Origin: Thereva unica
Lineage: Eukaryota > Arthropoda > Insecta > Diptera > Therevidae
Reading direction: 5' to 3'
Assembly: GCA_949987705.1 (NCBI GenBank)
Contig: OX465283.1
Span: 50,010,953 to 50,074,952 of the forward strand
Length of the DNA: 64,000 bases
Position numbers and translations under genes: made by a program. Numbering within the stretch: the stretch's first letter is position 1; every line of letters starts with the position of its first letter. A model generated the notes under the pieces. It worked only from the letters and a program-made list of their open reading frames with translations. It searched no databases and was not told the DNA's origin. Shown here piece after piece: positions 32,345 through 44,383 of this stretch.

Positions 32345-32400
32345 CATAGAGTTACAAAAATACAGAGTGATATGTAAACCTCTACCAAAAAATTTCAAAC
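32345..32400 (+). repeat. Short dispersed repeat Y, copy 1
   Basis: TTACAAAAATACAGAGTGAT and the following ATGTAAA(C/G)CTCTACCAAAAAAT recur at 52616-52670 in the same orientation. Short and unassigned. Confidence 0.5.
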
Positions 32401-32789
32401 TGAATGTTTTGATATTTGACAGTAATTTTTACAGTTTTGAACAACTAAATCAAAAATTCATCCAGACAGATTAATAGCTAGCTAAAATACGAAGATTTTT
32501 AAAAAAATGGGTACGGAGACTCAAATTTTTGGCCTGTTAGAATAAATTGAATAGAAAAAATAGTATTTTTTTGTAAAAATTAGACTTTTATTAAAAATTA
32601 AAAATAAAATAAAAATGAAATTTTAAAATCCGGGAAGAGGGATCGATAGGTAAATTCAAGATGAAAATTTAAAAAAAATATTTTCTCAATAACTTAAAAA
32701 TTACGACCTCTAGAGTAATTTGGGTGGAACACTAGCATATCTCGCCACAGTGCGTCTGCCAGGGACATAGTCTACATAGTCCCCGCCTC

Positions 32790-33310
32790 GTATATTTGGG
32801 CCAAGGCCCCGACAACCACCTTAGCTTGGCTGGACAAGGTGCAAATACGGCTCTCAAACTTATTTGTGATCGCGCCATTTGCTCTTTAATTGACTCGTTA
32901 AGCCACCTTAGGAATGCAGCCGCTCTTGTAAAATTTAACTGTTGTTACTACAACGACTGCTCCACAGAAATAACTAACCCTAAGCCTCCGAGGTAACTTT
33001 TATCCCGCAACACAAAAATTTCCCGCTCGGCTCACACTTATAGTTTACAGCGCTTATCTTCGCGCACACTATAACTAGAACAACCCGACTGTGGAACAAC
33101 ATGCCACAATCAGTATTCCCAAACTCATACAACACCCAAAAGTTCAAACGCAAGGTTCACCACAATCTCCTCCAACACGCACCCGACTCTCCCTAATCTA
33201 TCCTATCTTTCTCTCTATCCTTCGAGTTAAGCTTACTACTTGACATTGCACCATGACGTGTACGACATGACGGACTAGTATTACGAAGAATGACACCTAG
33301 GCTTAGACCT
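32790..33310 (+). mobile_element. 3' fragment of the CR1/jockey-like LINE
   Basis: Follows the LINE at 6895-7390 block by block: ACCACCTTAGCTTGG, GACAAGGTGCAAATACGG, CAACCCGACTGTGGAACAAC, AGTTCAAACGCAAGGTTCAC, AAGCTTACTACTTGACATTG and CGACATGACGGACTAGTA. Heavily mutated, 5'-truncated, without a visible A-tail. Confidence 0.8.
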
Positions 33311-33428
33311 ATCACTTGCTGCATATCAATGACATAAAAATTAGTAATAAGAGCTATTCTGGGGGTAGTTCAAGTTAGGAGTTCGTTTTATTTTCATTAA
33401 ATTCGCCATACCCAGATTAGGTGACATT

Positions 33429-35143
33429 GAGTGGTGTGAATAAAAACTGAGTATACACTTACAGGTAACACTCCTGAGTGGAGTATTTCGTTAAAAGTGA
33501 ACACTCGATTTGGTGTGAATAAAAATTCCCCTATTCACTCATGGGAAATTTTTGGATTCAAGTTTTGAAGTTTCAATGTTGTACCTTAAGTAAGACTCAA
33601 AATAGGCAATTTTAATTTTATCAAAAAGCAAAGTAGTACAGGTAAAAACTAAAAATAGCGAAAATGATTGGATGCAGGTTGAAATTTCGCACAGAGCTAC
33701 TTTTTAGGGTTCCTAAAAAGGGGTTCTACAGTCTACCGATTTGCTACCCCGGAAGCCCACTTTTTAGAGGGTTTTAGGGTCAATTTTTTTGCAAGTACAT
33801 ACAAAGCTTGTAGATCATGCGATTTTCTACAAAAAAGTTATCATAGATTTATACGTATGAGTTGAGATATTACCGCTTTAAAGATTTAAAATACTCATAT
33901 GCACTCATTCGGGACTTGTCATCAGACGTTCAATGAATCCTTTGTCTTTGCAAATGCTAAAAATCGAAAAAATGTGATTTTGCTCACGCTTTCAAATTAA
34001 ATGGAGTCATTCAACTTGTTGCTCTTTATACTAAATAAAGAAAATGCATGTACATGAAAGGTAAACTTAAGTAAGCTGCTTTACCATAATTAGTCTAGGA
34101 GTTATTCAACTTCAAATAAATTTAAAAATAAATACATTTTTTTCCGAAGCGCCCTGTTTCTTAGTGGATAGTGTAGATAGCCCCTTCTCTAGAACAACGT
34201 TTTTCCTCTAAATACATCCAGGAATCACTCATGAAAATATTAGCTACGTGCCCAACAAAGGATTCATTAGAATGTCTGATGTACAAGTCCCGAATTAAAA
34301 GGAAGCTCTCTGCCAAGTTTCAGCGTGTACCCAATCATTTCCGCTATTTCGCTTTTTTCGGATAAATTTACCTGTAGTACTAAAAAGAGGGAATTAAAAT
34401 GTTTTTGAATATTAATCCTCGGAAAAGAAAATATCACGATCAGCGGTAATTTGATGATTCCGGTGATAACTTAAAATCGTCGAAAATGTTGAATGATTAC
34501 TAACAATTTTTTGGAAAACAATAATGAAGAAACTCGTGGTGGTGCTATACCAAAGCTTGTAAAAATTAAAATTTTTTTAAGATATGTAGGTGATCCGAGG
34601 TTTCAATTCGGTGAAGATCTTTTCATCCATAGAACAACAATAGCGGTGAAATAATTTGGGAGGTGTGTCGTACTATATGCACAAGTGCAGATAAATGGAT
34701 CAAATTTCCGATTTCACGAGAAGGAATGAAGGAAGCTAAGAAGAAATGTTTAGCTAAAAATAAATTTTCTAGTGCAATTGGTGCTCTGGATTATCCATCA
34801 AGCATGGATATATACATAATTTTAATAAATTGACGAAATTGTCCTCCAAATTGAAGTTTCTTTTTTAATTATTTGCTTCGTCGATTATTTCTTCATCTAT
34901 TTCATCCAAAAAATCAATTTCATCACATACTACCCTCAACTTCGAAGAGCATTCACTCACAAACAAACGTAAAAACTAAATTTTATTTACACCAAAATGA
35001 CAATGTGTTCACTTTATATGGAGAAATTACAGAATGAAGTACTTAACGAAACCTTACGAAGGTAATTTTTATTAACGCCAAACTAAGTGTTCACTCCAAA
35101 AAATGGAGTGAACACTTGCATTCAGTTTTTATTCATGCCACCC
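33429..35143 (+). mobile_element. PIF/Harbinger-like element with transposase relic
   Basis: Inverted termini GAGTGGTGTGAATAAAAACT and, on the right, the inverse of GGGTGGCATGAATAAAAACT, with ATT on both sides. A second subterminal pair follows (GAACACTC and TTTGG(T/C)GT(G/T)AATAAAAATT) near 33500-33530 and 35065-35110. The interior holds a Harbinger transposase relic at 34560-34800. 1715 bp, non-functional. Confidence 0.75.
34560..34800 (+). pseudogene. PIF/Harbinger transposase relic
   Basis: One frame reads IKIFLRYVGDPRFQFGEDLF, then IHRTTIAVK; a neighbouring frame continues TSADKWIKFPISREGMKEAK and SAIGALDYPS. These fit the Harbinger/DDE_4 transposase blocks 'L.FL..GD..FQ......I...TVS', 'W..FP' and '...VIGAIDGTHI'. 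The D of the GALD block would be the first catalytic aspartate. Frameshifts and stops throughout. Confidence 0.68.
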
Positions 35144-35958
35144 ATTATCAGCTGGGGTATCACCTCTCCTGCAACTATTTTTTCTTTTATGCCTTTGGAA
35201 AAATATAGAAGCCAAATTTTCAGAACTATCGAGAGAGTTAAAAAATTATCTAATTAAATTCTAAAAAGTCACGCTCATTCATTCACAAATGAATAAATAA
35301 TTCAAAATATTCCCAAGAGCACAAACGGAACTCCCTTAATAACAAAAAATCATTGTCGTCAATCCCCAAGTAAACATTTAACAAAACAAAGGGTTTCTTA
35401 ATATTCAAATATAAATTCCATAATTTTCTAATAAAGCTCAAGTGGCTTTTTAATGCCTTTTCAAAACACGCTAAGAATCCATTGAGGAATTCATCTTCAT
35501 ATGAATTCGCTACCCTTCCCACTTCAACCATCCCCTCAGCTCATCATTCAGGTAATAAACATTTCAATACGCAAAACATTCATTCATAAATGAACCAAAA
35601 AAAGGAATGCATATTTCGTCCTTTCTGCAAGGAGACATAAGCTGCGTTGCTGCGTAGGTAGATCAACTTTTGACAGAGGGAAAAAGGCAACCACCAACCC
35701 CTTCACTTGCGTGTGTGTGAGGGGTAACTTGATGACATTATACGAGACTTTACAAATGTACAAAAAAAAATCACTCTGCTTCAACCGAGCCCAGGATCCT
35801 GCTTCATCCTTTTTGAATTGTGCAGGGGTATACTTTGGCCACTCCTCCTGCTTCCTGTTTGTTAGGGGTCCTGCAAGGACCAATCAAAATGTTTAGAATT
35901 TTTTGTTGTTGTTTTGCTTGGTTGTTGTAGCTCGATCGACGCAATGGCGATTAGGGTA
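35144..35958. other. Region upstream of tailless
   Basis: About 800 bp, the proximal 5' flank of tll. It contains paired palindromic TTCATTCA/TGAATGAA-like motifs (35276-35300 and 35577-35595). In Drosophila, tll terminal expression depends on torso-response and GAGA-type sites upstream. I see TTCATT-like words but no convincing run of known sites, so nothing is called. Confidence 0.35.
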
Positions 35959-36000
35959 TTAAAAGTGAGACGAGCTTAGAAAATTTTCACAAAATTCATT
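35959..36000 (+). promoter_or_regulatory. Possible tll core promoter
   Basis: A TATA-like TATTAAAAG (35959-35967) precedes initiator-like words TTTCACA (about 35988) and TCATTT (A at 36000). Spacing to the first is near 30 bp. This would give a 5' leader of roughly 240-250 nt before the ATG at 36242. Weak motif evidence only. Confidence 0.25.
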
Positions 36001-36241
36001 TCACCTTCAAGGAGTCGTGATCGTTGTTGAGAGTTGCTAGACATTTTTTTTTTGTTTTGGAATAGTTTATATTTTTTATTTGTTTGTTACGAAAATTCAT
36101 TTTCGTTGTTACTATTGAAGCTTGATCAATTGTGGTGATTGTTGAGACAATAATTAATGTAGTGAATAGTGGAATATTACACTGTTTTCGTGTGATTTTG
36201 TGATTACTGATAAATAGTTTGATTGAAAGCGAAAGATTATT

Positions 36242-39200
36242 ATGGATTATATTAAAGAAGAAAAAATGCAGCCAGGTGCTAGTTCTCCAGAAATTATGGA
36301 CAGTAGATATAATCAAGTACGATTATCACCGGCGACTTCAAGTAAGTTTTTAAAAAATATTATTTTGTTATCCTTAACAATCTTTGAGATTATAATATTT
36401 AATTCTAAACTAAAAGTTGTAATTTCAAAAACCATAAGTGTTATTTTACAAGTCTTTTTTTCAATCCATTTATATATTTTATACATTGCCATGGTTGCTA
36501 CCCCAAAACACTGTTATTTTTTATTCTTAAAAATTTATTCAGAATTGTGATCCATATAACAAAATTTGGTCAGTTAATTAAAAAGTTTTTGAAATTCACT
36601 AAACTTTTGAGATATCACAGCCCCCCAACAAATTGTGGAACTAACAATCACTTTGTAATTCGATCGGTTATGAAATTATTACCTCCATTTCGTGGAATTT
36701 GTTATGCGCAATCTGAAATTAAGTTTGGAATTAAGCCCTTCAGGGAAATTAATACTTTAAATAATTTTGTACTTTCGTACTTTTTAATACTCTTTCAAAT
36801 TTTTGAAATGCAATAAACCACAACACAGAAACTACTCTTCCATTCTGAACAAATTGTGCCTCAATAGCATAGTTTACTTCGTTGGGATCTTCCATAGCCA
36901 AACTTTGTGATTGTTGTCAAAATGGGGTTTCTCTCGATATCTGGGAAATATGGGCTTTCGAAATGTTAATACATTGGATTAAAAAACATTACGCCAAAGT
37001 TCGAAAATTCTTGAAAACGGATTTTTTTTCAAACAGCTTTTCCACTAAAAGTACAAGATCATCATATCGATCATAAGTAACTAATTTAGTCAAATCTATT
37101 TCTGAACAAAGTAGTCGTGTAGGATTTCGATAGCATTCTTCCATCAAATACAGATTTCTTACTAATTTAATACTAAAATATCGGTGCTTTTAATTTGAAA
37201 ATTGCTTTCGATGTTATGTCTAGTTCAATACCCTCATTTTGATAGTCAACTTTCAAGTCGCGTTTACACCCCAAAGTCAACGTGAAAGGGCACTTTGAAT
37301 GAAGCCTTTTGTCGCCCTACAATCGGCTTCGGAAGACTTTCTAAAAATTTGCAGTGAATCCATTATTAATTAAATTCTTGAAAGAGGAGTGAAAATGAAG
37401 GCTGTCGATGTTTTGAAGGTATCCGTGTACCATATTAATTCCACAGAGTGAAAATTAAGGTTTGATCAGCGCGTCGGGCTTTTAAAATAACATATATTGA
37501 TATACTCGAAGCGGATAGAAATAACGGGTGATTCAGAAATTAAGAAGAAAGTTGTATCGAACTGAACTGAAGAACTGAACTGTCAAAAATTGCAAATGCA
37601 ATGAGCTGAAGCAACAAAATAGAAGAAGATATATTGGTGCTATACGATAGAACCATCCATAACTTTTACTTAAGATCTTGTTTTTGCAAAAATTTTCAAA
37701 GATATGATGGTCGTTGTGTAATACTATCAAATGTTTAGCGTTTTGTATGCTTGTTCTTCGATTATGTTCTTTTCGGTATACAAGTTTACGATCTTCTTTT
37801 CTCATAGCACATTATCAATCTTTTGAAAAATGCATAATCCATCATCATCATCATCATCTGTAGCACTACAGCCTATTATTGGCCTTAGCTTCCTACAGCA
37901 TTTCTCTCTATGACGTCCGGTTCCTGGCTAATGTCCTCCAATTACGTACGCCTAGCTTTACTAAATTATCGATATCTTTGCAGGCTCGCTATCGTCGAGC
38001 TTTTGTACATGTGTCACCCATCGTAATCTACTTAATTTTATACTTTTGACAATGTCGGATCCCCGGTACAGTTGGTATAATTCATGATTTTATCTCATTC
38101 TCCATTGCCTGTTTTCATAGACACCGCCAAATATTGGGCGTAGAATTTTTCTTTCAAAAGTGCCTAGAAGAGTTTCATCAGCGGTATATAGTTTACACTT
38201 CATTCCTCTTGACCAGGGATTCTCAACCTTTTTGAACGTACGCCTTTTTGTGTATCATTAGCTATGCGTACCCCAAGTTTGCCGATACCCCAGCGCTGCT
38301 CTCCCTGTCTGTGACTCAGTGTTCCATTTGGACCCTAGTGTTCCAAAAAACTACCGCCATAAATGCAGTAGTAACGATATTTTCGCGTACCATCAAAGGG
38401 TACGCATATCACTACAGTACACAGCCAAAAGTGCTTAAGTGCAAAATATGTGTTTCGAGATAATCGCCTTCAACGTTTTTTTTTAGATACAGAATTGTTC
38501 AAAAAACACTTTTGCCGGTTGGATAACTCAACACCCACGGCTCGGTTTAAGACAAGAATTATAACAATGATTAAGAACAAATTACTGAATATAAAAATGC
38601 AATAAACTAAAAATCGTCAAAATTGCACTTAGACACTTCTGGCTGTGTACTGTAGACCACCAGTTGAGAAACACTGCTCTAGGCAAAATGCGTGAAGTAA
38701 GATGTTGTCGAAGGCCAAAATAGCTTTTGTTAGCAAAGTTTATTCTCCTTCTGATCTCCGCTGTCTCGCTGCTGTCAGCTTGCAATACTGTCCCTAGATA
38801 AGTAAATTCTTTAATAGTTTCTATGTTAGATGAATCGTTGATGAGTAATCCCATTATTTTCGCAGCTGTTTCCAGTTTGATAAAGACTTGCAAAAGACTT
38901 CCCTATTAGAGCTGTTTTTATATTCTGATATTATCGAGTCTAGGAGATTGTCTCCTTTTCGGTCTTCGAATTCACACAGTAGGTACTTGTTGCAATAGTA
39001 TTGATTGGAGGACAGTTATTAAACGCGAAAAACTTGCCGTTAGGATATTTCGTTTTCACCCTACAATCTTTCGAGCTTACTGCGCGAAATATTTCGTCCT
39101 GAAATGATCGAATTGGGGCAATAGTAAAGGGTCATCCAAAACACGCGCCCACATGTCTTTTTTAATAAATAACAAATTCTATGCAATTTTTTCAAGCTGT

Positions 39201-42193
39201 TGGAAGTATTCCATTACACTTATAAGTGGAACAAAATATTATTCAAATGTCCATTCGGACTACGTCTTCAGGGATCGATTGGAAAATCTAAAATTTACAA
39301 AGACTTTTCGAAATGTTGCTGGAGTTTTTTCACAAATTAAAACTTCAATGTACTTTAAATCATTAATGATGCTTGTTTTCATGCACTCGACTTTTCAAAA
39401 AAAAAAACCCCACAAAAAAATCTAAATCTACTTGTGCCAACTGGCTTGCGCAAGTCAATTTTCGCAAGTGAATCGTTGCCTATGCAAAATATGTGTTCAT
39501 AGAAAATCAGGATGATGTTGGTGTTTTGGCTTGACTGTCTAAATGGTGTTTAAGCCTCGACTTCAACCCTCAGCATGCCCTTTGGTGAATGGTGACGGTT
39601 CGACGTCTGACATGAATATTTTCAGCAATTGACTTGTGCCAGTCACTTTGCACAAAAAAATCGGTGCTCGTTAACCGATTCATTTTCACTCAGTTTATTT
39701 GCACCAGACTTGCCACAGCCAGTTTTCACAAGCAAATAGTTGCATGTAAGCTGATCTTTAGATCATATGATCCTTGAGGCCAATTGAAATCTGAATTTTG
39801 TGATATTACACCGAAAAAATCACGAATTTTGCGATGAGCATGTTGTATCACAAAACCGTTGTTTCAACGCGTTGTTGCAATGTATACCTGGTCACGGTTG
39901 GATTTTTACTACCTTCTATTAACCCAATATGGCTTTTCTCATTTGGAAACACGTCAGGTGTAAAAATTGCACAGTGCTGACATCTAGGCGTCACATTTAG
40001 ATGACTTTTTATAAGGACCAAACTTCAATAAAGCTTACACACATCAAAGCCTACAGTTAGCTAGCAAACACATCCAAATTGCGGGCTGAAATGCGATTGA
40101 ATATATAACGTTTCGGTTTTCAAAATTGGTATAGCTCGCAGCGACCAGAATTCTACAAATGGAACCTGCCGAGACTCTGGTTTCCGTTTAACAGTGGAGA
40201 AATTTGGTATTAAAGCCAATTGATTGTATATAAAAATCTTTTTGAAAGACATGCCGATTCTGTTAAAATTCTTAAGTCTATATTTCACCGTTACAATTAA
40301 AAATAGCACAAAATTACCCAAATCTTTCTTGGAAAATTCAAAATATTAATTCAATTCGTCTAAATGCATACTCAAAGCAGAACCTGAAAAAATGTACACG
40401 ACGAAAAACGACATTTTCGCTCTAATCACATTGGGTAAAAACATATCCCAGAAGAATAATTATATAATGAACAACTTCACCGCATATACATACCTTTTAC
40501 ATACCTGTCAACTAAACCTCCCCCACATAGAAAAATATTCCGTGACAAAGTTCAATTACAATTAAAATGCCATCTGGACAGTCAGCCAGTAGCGATCGAA
40601 AAGTTACTCACCTGCAGTTGGACACAACATTTCTCATGATTTCATCCTTCCTGATTACAATCATCATTCGGTACCCATAAAGTGCCATCCCAATCCCCTT
40701 ACAGTACACGTTTTTAAAAAATGCGCAACGCAACATACATTTCCGCCTCCGGAAGTAATAAGAAAACACGTCACATAACCGCCCCAATATAATACATGCC
40801 CTCTACCTCAATAGTTAGCCCCCTTCTGCTTCTATTGAAGCGCGATCCAGAAAAGATCAGTTCAGTTGCGTTAAGAAATTAATAAGGCGTTTTCTCGAGT
40901 AACCTGAGCACAGGAAGCTGAAGGACCCTCCTACTTCTCGTGTTCTTTTTATTTATAAGAAATCATTCAACAATTCAATTCAGAGAAACTTTGAATAACG
41001 TGTTCTTTTGTTGTTCTTTTCTAGGTCGCATACTCTACCATGTGCCCTGCAAGGTATGTCGAGATCACAGTTCCGGCAAACATTATGGCATATACGCTTG
41101 CGATGGCTGTGCGGGATTCTTCAAGAGATCAATACGTCGCAACAGGCAGTACGTATGCAAATCACAGAAGCAAGGTCAGTGCATCGTTGACAAAACACAC
41201 AGGAATCAGTGTAGAGCATGCAGATTACGAAAGTGCTTCGATGTTGGAATGAATAAGGATGCAGTGCAGCACGAACGAGGTCCACGCAATTCAACCCTTC
41301 GCAGACACATGGCCATGTATAAGGATGCGATGATGAGTGAAGTACCATCGCATATGTCACACGAGTTAATGCTTGGACCTGCACTAACTGGAATGCCAAT
41401 GCAGCCGTTGGGTGTTCCACCCGTTGTCCTAGACCTTTCGATCCCACGGGTACCACATCACCCTCACAGTTTTCTTGGTCATGCTGCTTACATGAATGCT
41501 TTAGCGACAAGAGCTTTGCCACCCACGCCACCATTACTAGCTGCCGAACATATTAAGGAAACTGCAGCTGAGCACTTGTTCAAGAATGTCAACTGGATAA
41601 AAAGTGTCCGAGCATTTACAGAACTCCCAATGTCCGATCAGCTTTTACTCCTTGAAGAGTCCTGGAAAGAATTCTTTATTCTTGCCATAGCTCAATACTT
41701 AATGCCGGTCAACTTCAGCCAACTTTTGTACGTTTATGAAACAGAAAACAACAATCGCGAAAATTTCCACATCGTCGTTCGCGAAGTGCAACTATTCCAA
41801 GACGTCCTCAACCAGCTAATTCGTCTTAATATCGATCCGAACGAGTATGACTGTTTGCGAGCCATCGTTCTATTTAGAAAAAATATCGAAGATTCAGTCA
41901 ACACTTCCGTCTGTACTGGTGAAAGTCCATGTTCATCCAGCTCAGAAAGCCGAACGGTACAAGAATCCAGAAAGGTGTCATCACTTTACGAAGAAGCCAA
42001 AGGAACCTTGGTCAATTACATCGCTAGATCTCATCCAGGACAGGGTTTGAGATTCCAGAGCTTAATGCACGTGATTCCTCTTATGAATAGTGTCTCCAGC
42101 TTTACTATCGAGGAACTATTCTTCAGGAAGACCATCGGTGATATTACCATTGTTAGGCTTATATCGGATATGTACAGTCAGAGAAAAATTTAA
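36242..42193 (+). CDS. tll: Tailless, NR2E-class orphan nuclear receptor (two exons)
   Basis: Exon 1 is 36242-36341 and exon 2 is 41025-42193. The intron is 36342-41024 (donor CAA|GTAAGT, acceptor TTTCTAG|GTC, phase 1), restoring [17 protein letters not shown]; the joined protein is 422 residues (Drosophila about 452). The DNA-binding domain spans about residues 39-105: first zinc finger C42, C45, C59, C62; second C78, C86, C96, C99 with the TLL-type 7-residue spacing. The unusual P-box [11 protein letters not shown] is typical of [18 protein letters not shown] and [16 protein letters not shown] are insect-TLL hinge blocks. The ligand-binding domain runs from about residue 205 and carries [14 protein letters not shown]; the protein ends [10 protein letters not shown]. 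In flies it is a nuclear repressor patterning the embryonic termini and the brain. No disruptions seen. Confidence 0.97.
37838..38900 (-). mobile_element. RTE-like LINE 3' fragment, family C, split by a hAT MITE
   Basis: Minus strand: a reading with [20 protein letters not shown] and [20 protein letters not shown] (38893 downward), interrupted by the MITE. It resumes with [20 protein letters not shown] and YNTNCTGD-like sequence (38170 to 38040), the usual RTE C-terminal 'FERKVLR.I.GPV.E....RRR.N.EL' block. The 3' end is marked by GGCTGTAGTGCTACAGATGA and a (GAT)n run (37841-37857). Confidence 0.78.
38214..38676. mobile_element. hAT-type MITE nested in the RTE fragment (tll intron)
   Basis: Left end CAGGGATTCTCAACCTTTTT and right end the inverse of CAGTGTTTCTCAACTGGTGG, close to Charlie-type hAT termini. 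Flanked by 8-bp repeats CTCTTGAC (38206-38213) and CTCTAGGC (38677-38684), six of eight matching, so it is old. 463 bp, non-coding. The RTE reading resumes on either side. Confidence 0.85.
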
Positions 42194-42592
42194 CGAAGTC
42201 TCAACATGCTTGGAAAGTAACCAAAGTGCAACTAAATAGTGAACGAAGACGATCGTGTGTATATATCGAGAGAAAACTTTGGTCTGTGATAACAGAAATA
42301 AGTAAAGAATTTTATACGCAGTATTATTATCGAATAAGGTAGAGTAGTAAAAGAATCTACATATGTACTTAGAAAATTCAGTTAAGATAAAATATATATT
42401 TATAACGTTAATTTTTTATGTTTTATTTTATTTAAAAAGATAATACTCATGAAAAAATTTTCAAAATATGGTATGACTATTTTAAAAGATGTTCTATTTA
42501 ATAATTTGATAATATATTCAAGTTCAATGAAATATTGTTTTCGGCTTATCTTATCCCAAGTGTTTAAAACATCAGTGCTGAGTGAACTAGAT
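42194..42592. other. tll 3' flank
   Basis: AT-rich, probably containing the 3' UTR. No canonical AATAAA within the first 400 bp; AATAAG-type words occur (42299, 42334) and the first AATAAA is at about 42636 inside the tandem duplication. Confidence 0.4.
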
Positions 42593-42593
42593 G

Positions 42594-42807
42594 ATTGAAA
42601 GTACGAGGGAGTGGAGACTGTGGGATCAGGAGGAGATTGAATAAAGGAAGCATTGAGAAGACTTACATCAACATCAGAAGGTGAGGGTACAGAAGTAAAG
42701 ATTGAAAGTACGAGGGAGTGGAGACTGTGGGATCAGGAGGAGATTGAATAAAGGAAGCATTGAGAAGACTTACATCAACATCAGAAGGTGAGGGTACAGA
42801 AGTAAAG
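42594..42807. repeat. 107-bp tandem duplication
   Basis: Two adjacent, apparently identical copies (42594-42700 and 42701-42807) beginning ATTGAAAGTACGAGGGAGTG and ending GAGGGTACAGAAGTAAAG. Lack of divergence points to a recent duplication or an assembly effect. It adjoins a LINE relic. Confidence 0.9.
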
Positions 42808-42839
42808 ATTCCTAAAGAACGAATATTAGACCATAGTTT

Positions 42840-43660
42840 GCAATTTAGAGGGGGGCAAGCTTGCGATAGTAAAACTCGCGTTTAGCAAATTTGATTTTAC
42901 AAATGATGAGATTGTGTATAGTTTGTGCAGCGCCTTTTTATAAACTCACGTTGATTAATCAGATCGGCGATCTCACGGGAATACCAAGGAGAAGAACGAG
43001 ATACCTGGCGCCTTCTCATTATTATAGGGCCACACTGATCAAAAGGATGATGAATAAAAGCACTTAATAGAACAACTTTAGTGTCAATACAAGTGGTGTA
43101 ATAGATATCATCCCACGGCTTGGACGCATGACTACAGATAGTTGATTTAAATTAATATTGCATAGTCGCGATATGAAACCGTAGAAGATGAAGAGGGCGG
43201 GGAAAATGCAAACTTAGTTGAGAGAAATAGTAGGTCATGATCAAGAAAACTAGGCGGGGAGATTATGACTGTGTGTTAATAAAGCATATGTGGCGGTGGT
43301 AGCTAGAATATCGAGTAGGTAGGGGTTCTGGCAGTTCAAAAATTTTGGTAGTTGATTCAAAATATGTAAATCCAGCGATACAATCAATTGCCAAGTGAAA
43401 TCGCATGATTATTGGTTTTCAAAAAGTTAACATTAAAATCACCAGCAACAATATGGTTTCATAGTGCAGAGAGAGCCTTGCAGTAAGGTTGACAAACTCA
43501 ACAGCATTGGGTATACACTAACTATAATACATTTCTCGCCGGCAGATTTTACTTCTACCGCAAGAAATTCAAGTTGCAAGCCACACGATTTGCCCATCCC
43601 TCTTGAGGAAAGCAATGATGTACTATATATACCAACATCCCGATTGGTCCGCTCAGCTGC
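42840..43660 (-). pseudogene. LINE endonuclease relic (CR1/jockey-like)
   Basis: Minus-strand reading contains HIVAGDFNVNFLKTNNHAIS (43460 downward), the '.GDFN.....' block of apurinic-type LINE endonucleases. Upstream is NLPARNVL-like sequence and downstream PTRTPTYSIF-like words, then HDLLFLSTKF where an 'SDH' block would be expected. Many stops. The reverse transcriptase is not found. Confidence 0.55.
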
Positions 43661-44383
43661 CTACAGTGTACTCTTTCAAACACAGTAAGTAATTCCTTGA
43701 TACATATAACAACTCGACTACATTCTCCAAGAACTCAAATACAGAATTTATCGCAAGAAGTGAAGTAGACGGAACTTTCGCTGAAGTAGACTTAACTTCC
43801 TCTAAAGTAGACGTCACTTCCACTTCACTTCCATTTTGGTCACTCTCATACATTCATATGCAATGGTACCTAACTTCACTTCACTTCCATTCCGATTTAG
43901 GGTAGGCATTTAGCCTTCTTCTAGACATAGCGCCAAGCCCTAAACTACTTGACAGACGGTTAGTAGAAAAGACTCCTTAGCTTAAGGTGCCTGTAAACGA
44001 GCAACATTTTTCGGCCATTTGTGGCCAGCAATGATGGCTGAACGACATTGCTCCAAATTCAGCATTATTTCCATCAATGTATTCAAACTTGTCTGCAAGA
44101 TATCCATACAGCTGGACGATGCTAGCCATATTGCAACTGCTAGCCGGCATTTTACTTTTGATATCGCTCATAGAGCGAAAATATTTAATCATTGCTGAGT
44201 ATTATAAAATTATTTGGAATTTTTTTTTTGGACTAGGAGTATGTAGTATGCCCTAAAGATAGCATAGTTGTGGGCGGTGTAGGAGTGTACTTTGCCTGGG
44301 CTCGGTGTGCATGAACCCACGGTATCCGGCGAACCAAGTCGCACCCAAATACGTGTGCAATTCGAGGATAGGTTACATTTTTT
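43661..44383. other. Unassigned region with GAAGTAGAC/ACTTCACTTCC repeats
   Basis: Between 43760 and 43895 the words GAAGTAGAC and CTTCACTTCCATT recur four or more times in both senses, a decayed simple or foldback repeat. Nothing else is recognised. Confidence 0.4.

Larger units (their letters stand above)
36342..41024 (+). other. tll intron with nested transposon fragments
   Basis: A 4.7-kb intron with consensus GTAAGT and a polypyrimidine-TAG end. It holds a minus-strand RTE fragment (37838-38900) with a nested hAT MITE (38214-38676). The remainder (36342-37837 and 38901-41024) is AT-rich and mostly unassigned. Between 39430 and 39740, GTGCCA, CAAGTCAATTTTCGCAAGTG and similar words recur as a decayed repeat. 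Regulatory sequence is possible but cannot be told from background. Confidence 0.8.

Noticed and set aside
40855..40862. Second promoter (TCAGTT initiator) just upstream of tll exon 2
   Set aside because: A single six-base match in AT-rich DNA without TATA or DPE support is expected by chance.
40940..41024. Alternative N-terminus of Tailless starting at 40940
   Set aside because: The stretch before 41025 is intron sequence with a polypyrimidine tract and acceptor. Splicing from 36341 gives the conserved [13 protein letters not shown] junction, whereas the 40940 start gives a non-conserved hydrophobic lead.
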